From: an uncultured Clostridia bacterium
GTDB taxonomy: Bacteria; Bacillota; Clostridia; Christensenellales; Aristaeellaceae
DNA length: 41,700 nucleotides
Reading direction: 5' to 3'
Assembly: GCA_947624355.1 (NCBI GenBank)
Contig: CANQKI010000008.1
Coordinates: 1-41,700 of the forward strand
The notes beneath the pieces are model-generated. The model did no database searches, was not told where the DNA came from, and saw only the letters and a list, made by a program, of their open reading frames with translations. The position numbers and the translations under genes are program-made. Positions within the stretch are counted from its first letter, which is position 1. Each line of letters starts with the position of its first letter. Of this stretch, positions 1-7,130 are shown piece after piece.

Positions 1-3
1 CCA

Positions 4-60
4 TGTATATTCCCTCCTTGGTGTTGTCTCTATTCTACACCTTCTTGGAGCTTTACACAA
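4..60 (-). promoter_or_regulatory. Promoter and RBS of a gene running off the left edge
   Basis: On the minus strand, -35 TTGTGT (60-55) and -10 TAGAAT (37-32) are 17 bases apart. They are followed by AAGGAGGGA (19-11) and an ATG at 4-2, so a leftward gene begins here but only its first codon lies in the window. It is divergent from the fragment at 109-510. Confidence 0.6.
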
Positions 61-108
61 TTTCCGGGACAGACTCGCAAGGAACTGTTTACAGCAATCT
101 CCGATGCT

Positions 109-510
109 TTGGCTGAAGAAAACGTGGATGCTGTCACGGTGGACAAGCTGATCGATACGGCGTATATGACCTCTGACTGGCCGCTGCATATGCGGTCAAG
201 ACTCAGGGAAGATCAAGGTAATCCGATGACCAATGATACGAAAATTGACTGTCCGGAGTACATCGTTTTCCAACTGAATCAAGGCGATCGTTGGGAACTG
301 AAAGAGGCAGATGGTCTGAAATCGGCTCAACAGGCAATTACCAAACAAGCCTTCCATTACAGGCAGACAAAAGCTGTTATCGTACTGAAGGGCTTGAAGA
401 AAATGCCGTATACGCTGTTTGCAGCGTCCGACGACGGGTTGATTATCGTCACTCCAAGCGAGGCGAACGCTCACAAAAAGCTCTATGTAAGTTGGAATAA
501 GACCAAGTGA
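109..510 (+). CDS. Hypothetical protein, possibly truncated at its 5' end
   Basis: I do not recognise this protein. The frame is open all the way to base 1, and codons from about 61 already read like protein (FPGQTRKELFTAISDAL). The only start-like codons are TTG at 109 and an internal ATG at 226, the latter with a weak AAGG upstream. A 94-residue product from 226 (MTNDTKIDCPEYIVFQLNQ onward) is equally possible. Either way the product is soluble, with no membrane segment or catalytic motif visible. Base composition is AT-richer than the core genes to the right and resembles the nuclease gene at 3183, which hints at acquired DNA. A good terminator follows the stop at once, so the 3' end is probably genuine. 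The leftward promoter at 32-60 lies inside the open frame, suggesting that the 5' part was lost in a rearrangement. Confidence 0.45.
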   Translation: MAEENVDAVTVDKLIDTAYMTSDWPLHMRSRLREDQGNPMTNDTKIDCPEYIVFQLNQGDRWELKEADGLKSAQQAITKQAFHYRQTKAVIVLKGLKKMPYTLFAASDDGLIIVTPSEANAHKKLYVSWNKTK

Positions 511-515
511 TTCTC

Positions 516-562
516 TTTGGGAGGAACCTTGCAACGCAGGATTCTTCCCAAATTTTGCTTTT
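516..562 (+). terminator. Rho-independent terminator
   Basis: TTTGGGAGGAA (516-526) pairs with TTCTTCCCAAA (542-552) with one G-U pair. The loop contains a further short CCT/AGG pairing, and TTTTGCTTTT follows. It terminates the fragment ending at 510. Confidence 0.65.
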
Positions 563-716
563 ATACCCCTTTCGGATATGCACCGATCCGAAGACGTTCT
601 TCGTCACTATATACAATTGGAATGACCCCGCGTCCCCGTTCGTCGATTCTTCTTACGATTCCGGTTGCCCTCACAGTCGGCGTTTCCCTGCTTGGTTTCG
701 CTCTTGGATTTTTCAT
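561..716 (-). pseudogene. AbrB/SpoVT-like DNA-binding domain remnant
   Basis: The minus-strand frame contains RATGIVRRIDERGRGVIP, which closely resembles the start of SpoVT/AbrB swapped-hairpin regulators (recalled pattern KATGIVRRIDDLGRVVIP). After VIP the family normally continues with KEIRRTLRIREGD. Here the residues are IVYSDEERLRIGAYPKGV and then a stop, so the domain decays and ends after about 37 codons from a GTG at 674-672, or 51 codons from an ATG at 716-714. Neither start has a strong ribosome-binding site. A remnant is more likely than a functional transition-state regulator. It lies in the AT-richer left edge next to another apparent fragment. Confidence 0.4.
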
Positions 717-797
717 AGCAGGGGGGTATGCACTGGAAGACAAGGGAAAGATTTGGCGGGAAGGACGGTTTCTGGAAAAAAGCCGGGCATTTTTCAC

Positions 798-1205
798 TTA
801 CGCCAGGATTTTCCGCGCGAAATCCGCGGCGGCTTTTTCGTCGTTTGCGTCCGGCCTGCCCTTGTGAAGCATCAGGAACGCGCCCCGGCAGGAAAATTCC
901 TCTTTCGCCAGGGGAATGCCCTTTTCCGCAAACAGCTTTTCCACGTATTTGCGGGTGGATTTGACGGCGGCGGACGTGCTGAAATTCACGGCCTTGCCGA
1001 CGTTCACGGGGATATTTTTAATAAATTTCTTTACTTCCTCGTCCGCATCGAATGCATAGGGCGCACTGCCCAGGAACAGGACATCCACGTCCTCCGTCAG
1101 GGGCTCCGCCACCGTTTTTGCTTCCGTGCCCACGGCCTTAGCGATGGCCTCCGCAATCTTTTTCGTGTTGCCGCCCCTGGAATAATACCGTACTGCCGCT
1201 TTCAT
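798..1205 (-). CDS. Flavodoxin domain protein
   Basis: This 135-residue protein has the flavodoxin fold from its first strand. MKAAVRYYSRGGNTKKIAEAIA is the beta-strand plus FMN phosphate-binding loop (SRGGNTKK). DVLFLGSAPYAF is the third strand with the isoalloxazine-contacting loop, and VNFSTSAA is the fourth. It is cytoplasmic and probably carries electrons as an FMN-containing shuttle or small quinone/nitro reductase. The partner is not visible. It starts 12 bases after the stop of the other flavodoxin gene, with GAGGTG eight bases before the ATG, so the two form an operon transcribed from 1785. It is short but not obviously truncated. Confidence 0.85.
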   Translation of the reverse strand: MKAAVRYYSRGGNTKKIAEAIAKAVGTEAKTVAEPLTEDVDVLFLGSAPYAFDADEEVKKFIKNIPVNVGKAVNFSTSAAVKSTRKYVEKLFAEKGIPLAKEEFSCRGAFLMLHKGRPDANDEKAAADFARKILA

Positions 1206-1217
1206 CGGATGCGCACC

Positions 1218-1700
1218 TCACAGTCCCAGGGTGCCGATCCACTTTTGCCACGCGCCGCTGTCCTGCCGGCCGTGCACGACGATGCCTTCTTCCATCGTCG
1301 CCTTGTCGCTCACGCTGGCCTTCAGATCGGCAAGGCTGTGCTCGAACCCGCTGCTGCCGGAAGTGGCAAAGAGGATGATCCGCTTCCCCGCAAAATCGTA
1401 CTTTTCCAAAAAGGTGTTGACGATCCTGGGCGCGGTGTACCACCAAATGGGGAAACCCAGGAACACCACGTCGCTGTCCGCCACGGGGGCGTTTCCGTCG
1501 GCCATTTCGGGGCGGGCGGCAGGGTCCTTCATTTCAACGGAACTGCGGGAATTGGGGTTCCGCCAGTCCAGGTCCGCCGGGGTATAGGGAACTTTGGGAC
1601 AAATCGCATAAAACGTCCCGCCCGTGATTTCCGCAATTTTCTTCGCCGCGTCCCCGGTCACGCCGCTGGCGCTGAAACAGGCCACCAATACTTTGCTCAT
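1218..1700 (-). CDS. Flavodoxin family protein
   Basis: This 160-residue flavodoxin belongs to the group with the FLGFPIWWYTAPRIVNTFLE signature, residues about 80-99, which contacts FMN and occurs in many Clostridia. The N-terminal loop CFSASGVTGDAAKKIAE replaces the classic T/S-x-T-G-x-T phosphate loop. FATSGSSGFEHSLADLK is the later strand and loop. It probably acts as a flavin reductase or electron carrier in the cytoplasm. GAGGAGG lies seven bases before the ATG. It is the first gene of a two-flavodoxin operon with a strong promoter, and two flavodoxins in one operon suggest an iron- or redox-stress response, although no regulator site is evident. Confidence 0.9.
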   Translation of the reverse strand: MSKVLVACFSASGVTGDAAKKIAEITGGTFYAICPKVPYTPADLDWRNPNSRSSVEMKDPAARPEMADGNAPVADSDVVFLGFPIWWYTAPRIVNTFLEKYDFAGKRIILFATSGSSGFEHSLADLKASVSDKATMEEGIVVHGRQDSGAWQKWIGTLGL

Positions 1701-1756
1701 TTTTCTGCCTCCTCATCTATTTCCGTGCAGGATTCCATCCCGCGCTTTTGATATTC

Positions 1757-1785
1757 CGATTGTATGCGTCCTTCCAGTTTCTGTC
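1757..1785 (-). promoter_or_regulatory. Sigma-A promoter of the flavodoxin operon
   Basis: On the minus strand, TTGACA (1785-1780), 17 bases, then TACAAT (1762-1757). This is close to consensus and lies 57 bases before the ATG at 1700. Confidence 0.75.
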
Positions 1786-1815
1786 AAGCCCTTCACAGAA
1801 GATTTTTCCGTTTCA

Positions 1816-1845
1816 TTGCCATTCTTTGCCTTCCTATGATATAAT
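1816..1845 (+). promoter_or_regulatory. Promoter of the aldo/keto reductase-like gene
   Basis: TTGCCA (1816-1821), an 18-base spacer, then TATAAT (1840-1845). It is divergent from the flavodoxin promoter. The start point is predicted at about 1852, exactly where a perfect hairpin begins. Confidence 0.65.
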
Positions 1846-1851
1846 AATTTA

Positions 1852-1874
1852 GGATTTTTGCATCGCAAAAATCC
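1852..1874 (+). promoter_or_regulatory. Perfect hairpin at the predicted mRNA 5' end
   Basis: GGATTTTTGC (1852-1861), loop ATC, then GCAAAAATCC (1865-1874): a perfect 10-base-pair stem. No T-tract follows, so it is not a terminator. It could stabilise the 5' end of the transcript or, as DNA, be a repressor palindrome overlapping the start site. Confidence 0.55.
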
Positions 1875-1940
1875 GGGTCGCCGGGCCGCGGATGCGAGCA
1901 CGGCGACAAACATCAATGAAAAGATCAGGGGGATGAACCC

Positions 1941-3092
1941 ATGAAAATGCGGCTGCTTGGCAAAACGGGGCTTCAGGTGAGCGAGATCGGTTTCGGCGGC
2001 GAATGGCTGGAACGGCACCCGGAGGAGGAGTCCGTGGAACTGATGCGCTATGCGTCGGCCCAGGGCATCAACATCATCGATTGCTGGATGCCCGACCCCA
2101 AGTCCCGGGACATCATCGGCAAGGCCATGCAGGGCTGCCGGGAAAAATGGATTGTGCAGGGGCATCTGGGCTCCACCCAGCAAAACGGCCAGTACGTGCG
2201 CACCCGGGAAATCGGGGCCGTCAAAACCGCTTTTGAGGACCTGCTCACACGCCTCCGGACGGATTACATCGACCTGGGCATGATTCACTATGTGGACACG
2301 GAAGAGGACTGGGCGGCCATCCAGCATTCTCCCTATCTGGATTACGTCCGGGAGCTCAAGGAAAAGGGCGTTATCCGCCACATCGGCCTCAGCACCCACA
2401 ACCCCCGGATCGCCCAGTTGGCCGCGAAATCGGGCTATGTGGAAATGATCCTGTTCAGCGTCAACCCCGCTTTCGATATGGCCCCCGCCGGAACGGACCT
2501 GGACGACCTGCTTTCCGAAAATTACCGGTATCAGGACGGTCTGTCCGGCATCAACCCTGACCGGGCGGCGCTGTATCGCCTGTGCGAGGAGGAGAACGTG
2601 GGCATTACGGTCATGAAGGGCTTTGCGGGGGGCCGGCTGTTTGACGAAAAACGCTCCCCCTTCGGCGTTCCCCTGACCCCCATTCAGTGCATCCATTACG
2701 CCCTGACCCGTCCCGGCGTGTCCTCCATCCTGTGCGGCTACGACAGTAAGGAACAGGTGGACGAGGCCGTGCACTACGAAACGGCAACCCAGGCGGAAAA
2801 GGATTACGCCTCCATCCTGGCCAGCGCTCCCTTCCACGCCAGCCACGGGGAATGCACCTACTGCGGCCACTGCAAGCCCTGCGCGGCGGAGCTGGACATC
2901 GCCATGATCAACAAATTTTACGACCTGGCGTCCATGCAGCCTGCCGTGCCCGCCACCGTGAAATCCCACTATCTGCTGCTGGACCGTCACGCTTCGGAAT
3001 GCATTGCCTGCCATGCCTGCGAGCCCCGCTGCCCCTTCGGCGTGCCCATTGCCGAAAGGATGCGGAAAGCGGCGGAACTGTTCGGAAAATAA
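1941..3092 (+). CDS. Aldo/keto reductase-like protein with two C-terminal [4Fe-4S] clusters
   Basis: This 383-residue oxidoreductase has an aldo/keto reductase TIM barrel (residues about 1-290) followed by a ferredoxin-like tail. The barrel shows LGKTGLQVSEIGFGGEW, DYIDLGMIHYVD and IRHIGLSTHNP. The tail has CTYCGHCKPC (Cys305, 308, 311, 314) and CIACHACEPRCP (Cys354, 357, 360, 364), each suited to one [4Fe-4S] cluster. The usual catalytic Tyr and Lys are not where expected: the GxNxxDTAxxYG region reads GINIIDCWMPDPKSRD, and the strand that normally ends in TK reads KWIVQGHLG. From memory, a clostridial Fe-S subfamily shares this pattern, so the barrel may use another chemistry. The substrate is unknown. 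GGGGGATGAACCC precedes the ATG. No terminator separates it from the next gene 90 bases on. Confidence 0.9.
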   Translation: MKMRLLGKTGLQVSEIGFGGEWLERHPEEESVELMRYASAQGINIIDCWMPDPKSRDIIGKAMQGCREKWIVQGHLGSTQQNGQYVRTREIGAVKTAFEDLLTRLRTDYIDLGMIHYVDTEEDWAAIQHSPYLDYVRELKEKGVIRHIGLSTHNPRIAQLAAKSGYVEMILFSVNPAFDMAPAGTDLDDLLSENYRYQDGLSGINPDRAALYRLCEEENVGITVMKGFAGGRLFDEKRSPFGVPLTPIQCIHYALTRPGVSSILCGYDSKEQVDEAVHYETATQAEKDYASILASAPFHASHGECTYCGHCKPCAAELDIAMINKFYDLASMQPAVPATVKSHYLLLDRHASECIACHACEPRCPFGVPIAERMRKAAELFGK

Positions 3093-3182
3093 GATATGCG
3101 GGAAGCAAGAAAGCAAAAATCACAATAAACGATTTATCCAGAAGCATATTTTGAAGATGTCTGATAGCGGGGAGGAACAACC

Positions 3183-5546
3183 GTGAAAAAGATTGATAAA
3201 ACTGATACGCTCTTAAAAATTCTAAGTGAACGGCGCTTTACGGTGGATTACTTTCAACGGGAGTATCGCTGGGGTCGGAAACAGATCGAACAAATGCTTT
3301 CTGACCTTCAGAATACGTTTGAAGAATACTATGACGCCCATGATGCGCGAATTGATGTTGACGGATATGGTTTTTATTACATGGGGTGCATTATATGTAC
3401 GGGCGGTTCGATGAGCAAAATTATCGATGGTCAGCAGCGATTGACATCGTTGACACTTCTTTTAATTTATCTCAAAAATCTTCAAAAAGAGTTGGGAATT
3501 CCCGAAGATGATCAAGTTAAGCTTGATAGTATGATTTATGCTGCTCATTACGGTATAAAAAGTTACAACATTGATGTTCCGGAACGGGCAAAATGCATTC
3601 AATGGCTGCTTGAGGGAGAGGGAAACTATGTCCCGGACAATGAGAGTGCACAGAATATGCTGGATCGTTACCGAGACATTGCGGATTGTTTTCCCGATGA
3701 GTTAAAGGGAGAGCCGCTCCTGTTCTTCATTGATTGGCTTATACATAAGGTCTTGCTTCTTGAAATTGATACGCCCTCTGAAGATGAAGCCCATACTATT
3801 TTCCTGACGATGAATGATCGCGGCCTTAGTTTGAACAGCGCGGAAATGATGAAAGCTTATGTGATTCAGCATGTGGCTGAATCGGATCGTGTTGAAGTCA
3901 ACCACCAATGGCAGGATAACATCAACAGAATTAAGAATGCATCTTCCTATAATTCCAGCGGCACGGTCAATACAGAGGATGTGGAATTTATTTCCATGTG
4001 GCTGCGCGCCAAATATGCTGAAACGCTGCGTGAAGGAAAACGCGGCGCGAAAGATGAGGATTACGAATTGTTGGGCGACAAGTTCCATACGTGGGTAAGA
4101 AATAATGCGATAGAAAAAATGTCGCTTGCAAGGCCCAAAGATTATAAATCGCTTATTATGACAGAGATGACACAGATAACCAATTTGTATCTTCGCCTTA
4201 AACAATTTGGTTCTGTGCTAACCCCTGAATACGAGGAAGTTTTCTATAATGCCAATCGTGACCTGACCTATCAGATCATGCTTGTCCTTTCGGCAGTCAA
4301 AAATGATGATTCGGATGATGTGGTAAAGAAAAAAATACAACTGACAGCCAAATTTGTTGACGATTTTGCGTCCATTCGCATTTTCAATTCCAGAAGGGTC
4401 AATTGGAATACCAATAAGTATTTCCTGTTCAAGATTATGCGCGATATCAGAAATCAGGACTGCAAAACCATCGGTATGGTTTACATCCGTGCTTTGCGCC
4501 AAATGGACGCAAACCTGGATGGAATCACAGAATTCCGTTTGGATCAGTTTTCTGGGCGTTATATGCTTCACCTGCTTGCGCGGTTTACATCCTATGTAAA
4601 TGTTCTTATGGGAAATCCATCGCATTTTGACGAGTACATTGATAGAAAGCGTCAGGGAAACACATACGATATTGAGCATATCCTTCCGAATAAGTACGAA
4701 GATTATTCGGATGATTTTGGAGATTACAAGGATTTTCAGTTGTCTCGTCAGTATATCGGAAATTTGATTCTTCTTACCCGCGATAAAAACAGAAGTTATC
4801 AAGATATGAAATATGGGGAGAAGATGCAACATTACGCCAGCGATAATATCCTGGCACAAGCTTTGAATCCGATAACTTATCACAATCATCCACAATTTTT
4901 ATCGAATGTTGCTCAACGTTACGGCTTCAGGCCAATTGAACACTTTCAAAAGCAAAGTATTGCTGAACGGGCAGAAATTTACCTGCAAATGGCAAACGAT
5001 ATTTGGAACCCAGCCGATATTAAGAATCTGGCCGGCGGCTGGTCAGATGAAGAAGAAAAAGCGTTCATCGGGATCATAAAAGGGCAGGAGTTTACCGTCG
5101 GCTATGCGGATCGCAGCTGGCCGGATGCATTAAAATACGGCTTCCTTTCCGCAAATGCAGGTAGAAGCGGCCGCTCCTTGTATAACGTGCAAGTCGGCGA
5201 TACTGTATTTTGCCATATTGCAGGAAGCGGCTTTGTTGGAATCGGTGAATGTCTTGCTACAGCCGTGCCAATGGCGACGTTTTCTGTCGATGTAAATAAC
5301 GCACAGACGCCAATAGCGCAAGCACCATGGATTTCCGAAGATGCAAAAAATATGCTTGATCCAGATAAGGAAATCTTTATCCGCGTTCAATGGAAAAACT
5401 ATGTGGCAGATCCGGCAGACGGATATTGGGAAAGAGGAATGAAGAGCGTACCGCTTGTTGCTTATACGTTAACAGATAAGACAACTTATCGGAAAGTTAA
5501 GGAACATTTCGGATATCAAGAAAATACGTCAGAACAAAACGCTTAA
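3183..5546 (+). CDS. DUF262/DUF1524 nuclease with C-terminal PUA/EVE-like domain (putative type IV restriction)
   Basis: This 787-residue protein resembles GmrSD-type modification-dependent restriction enzymes. The N-terminal DUF262 (ParB/sulfiredoxin-like NTPase) region has FQREYRW at 24-30 and IDGQQR at 81-86. The DUF1524 HNH-type nuclease has YDIEHILPNKY around 496-506 and YIGNLILLTRDKNRSY around 525-540. From about 625 the tail includes WPDALKYGFLSANAG and VGDTVFCHIAGSGFVGIGE, which looks like a PUA/EVE-fold module that could read a modified base. I infer recognition of modified phage DNA followed by cleavage. It starts with GTG after GGGGAGGAA. The gene is clearly AT-richer than its neighbours (roughly 43-47% GC in lines I counted) and stands alone without a methylase, which suggests recent transfer as a defence gene. 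Confidence 0.85.
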   Translation: MKKIDKTDTLLKILSERRFTVDYFQREYRWGRKQIEQMLSDLQNTFEEYYDAHDARIDVDGYGFYYMGCIICTGGSMSKIIDGQQRLTSLTLLLIYLKNLQKELGIPEDDQVKLDSMIYAAHYGIKSYNIDVPERAKCIQWLLEGEGNYVPDNESAQNMLDRYRDIADCFPDELKGEPLLFFIDWLIHKVLLLEIDTPSEDEAHTIFLTMNDRGLSLNSAEMMKAYVIQHVAESDRVEVNHQWQDNINRIKNASSYNSSGTVNTEDVEFISMWLRAKYAETLREGKRGAKDEDYELLGDKFHTWVRNNAIEKMSLARPKDYKSLIMTEMTQITNLYLRLKQFGSVLTPEYEEVFYNANRDLTYQIMLVLSAVKNDDSDDVVKKKIQLTAKFVDDFASIRIFNSRRVNWNTNKYFLFKIMRDIRNQDCKTIGMVYIRALRQMDANLDGITEFRLDQFSGRYMLHLLARFTSYVNVLMGNPSHFDEYIDRKRQGNTYDIEHILPNKYEDYSDDFGDYKDFQLSRQYIGNLILLTRDKNRSYQDMKYGEKMQHYASDNILAQALNPITYHNHPQFLSNVAQRYGFRPIEHFQKQSIAERAEIYLQMANDIWNPADIKNLAGGWSDEEEKAFIGIIKGQEFTVGYADRSWPDALKYGFLSANAGRSGRSLYNVQVGDTVFCHIAGSGFVGIGECLATAVPMATFSVDVNNAQTPIAQAPWISEDAKNMLDPDKEIFIRVQWKNYVADPADGYWERGMKSVPLVAYTLTDKTTYRKVKEHFGYQENTSEQNA

Positions 5547-5568
5547 AAAAGTGTTTCCCAATCAACCG

Positions 5569-5607
5569 CAAAATGGGAGAGCGTTCATCGCGCTCTTCCG
5601 TTTTTTG
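5569..5607 (+). terminator. Rho-independent terminator after the nuclease gene
   Basis: GGGAGAGCG (5575-5583) pairs with CGCTCTTCC (5591-5599), one G-U pair included, around loop TTCATCG, followed by GTTTTTT (5600-5606). A run of A on the other side may let it also stop minus-strand transcripts from 5671. Confidence 0.85.
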
Positions 5608-5670
5608 CATTGGGGAACTTTGCCTTCCTTATTTATCTAAACGCGAGAAGCTGGCCGGAGACCTTCTCTA

Positions 5671-7023
5671 TTATCCCTTCTCTGCCTTCGCCTGTTCCAA
5701 TGCCTTTTTGTAGGGCATCAGCATCCCCTCGGTCATTTTGCTCCCGGCCTTTTTCTGGACGGTCTTGCTGCGCATGAGCATTCCCACGCCGTACATGGCC
5801 AGGATGCGCCCCCGCTGCTTCTGGGGGAAATCGTACTGGTCATGGGCCTTATAGAACTTGTGGTCGGCGCGCATCATACCCCGCATGGTATAAATGAGAT
5901 CGCGGAAAATCTTCATGCCGCCCACGCCCAGGAAATTGGCGGGCTGGGTGTAGCCGTTTTCCAATGCCCAGTCCAGGGCGGCGGCCAGGCGGTCCACGGC
6001 GCGGTCGGTATCCTGTTCGTCCGTGGCCACGCCGCACAGGTAATTGCCGCCCACCTCGGCCCGGCCCTCGATGATCATGCGCAGATTGGCCTCCCGGCCG
6101 TAATCGCCGCTGACCAGGTAGCCCATGGGCATCCCCATGGTCACGGTGCGGTGGCCGTTGCAGAACTGCCGGTCGTCATAGCGCTTGAAAGCCGCGCCCA
6201 TGCTGTGGTCGCTGACGGTGAAGGCGTACACGATGGCTTCCGCCGTCTGGATTTCGTTCCGCAGGAAGGTATCGAACCCGTCGTCGTAAACGCACTGGCC
6301 GGACACCGCGCAGTGGAAGCACCCCAGGCAGCCGCCCCGGAAGGGATATTCCCGGATGTTGACCACCCGGGTTTTGCGGGGCAGCACGGCCCGGAACCGG
6401 GCGATCATGTCCCGCAGTTGCCGGTCGTCCTCCCGGCAGTCGGTAACGATCACCACATTGCCAGGTTTTTCCCCGCCGTCTGTCCCGGGCACGGTGACGG
6501 GCACGCGCCGCCCGGCGGGCAGCTTTTCGGGCAGGGGCTCGTACAGATCATGATCCACGCTCCACAGGACGCGGTCAAAGAACGCCTCCGCCTCCTGCCG
6601 GCCCTTTTCCCGGGTCAGGTCGTCCATATCGGCAGACAGGCCGTGAATCACCCGCATGCCCATGTCCTGGGCATTTTCCTCGATGTAGCGGTGGGCCGTC
6701 ACGTCGTAAAAATGCTTGCTGGTGGTGATCTGCGTCATCCATTTGCCCGAAAGATCGACGCCGGAAACCTTGACAAGCTCCACAAACCGGTGCAGCTGGC
6801 TGGGGGCGATGAACGTGTACACGGGGTAGCAGAAAAGAAGCAGCTCGGCCTTCTCCAGGGCCTGGAGGGCGGGGGCAAAATCCTTTTCCAGGGCCTTGAT
6901 CCGCGCCCCCACATGCAGCGTTTCAAACTCCTGCTCCGGGTGCATGATTTTCAGGTATTCCACCGTTTGCAGCGTAATGCTGTTATTTCCCTTGGGGCTG
7001 CCGTTGAGCACCAGAATCCGCAT
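5671..7023 (-). CDS. Tandem flavodoxin-fold FMN reductase/iron-sulfur flavoprotein
   Basis: This 450-residue protein has two NADPH-dependent FMN-reductase-like domains. Domain 1 (about 1-190) opens MRILVLNGSPKGNNSIT, the flavin phosphate loop, and has LLLFCYPVYTFIAPSQLHRF. Domain 2 (from about 215) contains GNVVIVTDC and then CLGCFHCAVSGQC, a Cys-x2-Cys-x2-Cys-x5-Cys motif matching the compact [4Fe-4S] site of archaeal/clostridial iron-sulfur flavoproteins. YAFTVSDHSMGAAFKRYDDR follows. The usual family member has a single domain of 180-230 residues, so this is a duplication or fusion that could pass electrons between two flavins through one cluster. The ATG at 7023 has AGAAGG upstream and is preferred to a longer open frame reaching 7467. 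It is a single gene with its own promoter at 7088. Confidence 0.88.
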   Translation of the reverse strand: MRILVLNGSPKGNNSITLQTVEYLKIMHPEQEFETLHVGARIKALEKDFAPALQALEKAELLLFCYPVYTFIAPSQLHRFVELVKVSGVDLSGKWMTQITTSKHFYDVTAHRYIEENAQDMGMRVIHGLSADMDDLTREKGRQEAEAFFDRVLWSVDHDLYEPLPEKLPAGRRVPVTVPGTDGGEKPGNVVIVTDCREDDRQLRDMIARFRAVLPRKTRVVNIREYPFRGGCLGCFHCAVSGQCVYDDGFDTFLRNEIQTAEAIVYAFTVSDHSMGAAFKRYDDRQFCNGHRTVTMGMPMGYLVSGDYGREANLRMIIEGRAEVGGNYLCGVATDEQDTDRAVDRLAAALDWALENGYTQPANFLGVGGMKIFRDLIYTMRGMMRADHKFYKAHDQYDFPQKQRGRILAMYGVGMLMRSKTVQKKAGSKMTEGMLMPYKKALEQAKAEKG

Positions 7024-7059
7024 GGCGGCGACCTTCTTTCGATCGTATTGATACCACCG

Positions 7060-7088
7060 ATTATACCGCAAAACGCTTTTTCCGGCAA
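7060..7088 (-). promoter_or_regulatory. Promoter of the two-domain flavoprotein gene
   Basis: On the minus strand, TTGCCG (7088-7083), 17 bases, TATAAT (7065-7060). It is back-to-back with a rightward consensus promoter whose -35 starts at 7096. Confidence 0.7.
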
Positions 7089-7095
7089 TATCCGT

Positions 7096-7124
7096 TTGAC
7101 AGGAGGTAAATAACGTATTATAAT
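7096..7124 (+). promoter_or_regulatory. Consensus sigma-A promoter reading into a gene-free region
   Basis: TTGACA (7096-7101), exactly 17 bases, TATAAT (7119-7124). This is a full consensus match, yet no convincing protein gene lies downstream on this strand before the convergent gene at 7533. Confidence 0.7.
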
Positions 7125-7130
7125 GGGGTA

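Noticed and set aside
517-867. 116-codon plus-strand frame with a hydrophobic stretch (ILLTIPVALTVGVSLLGFAL)
   Set aside because: It is antisense to the AbrB-like remnant and to the flavodoxin gene end, and has no ribosome-binding site. The hydrophobicity is a complement artefact.
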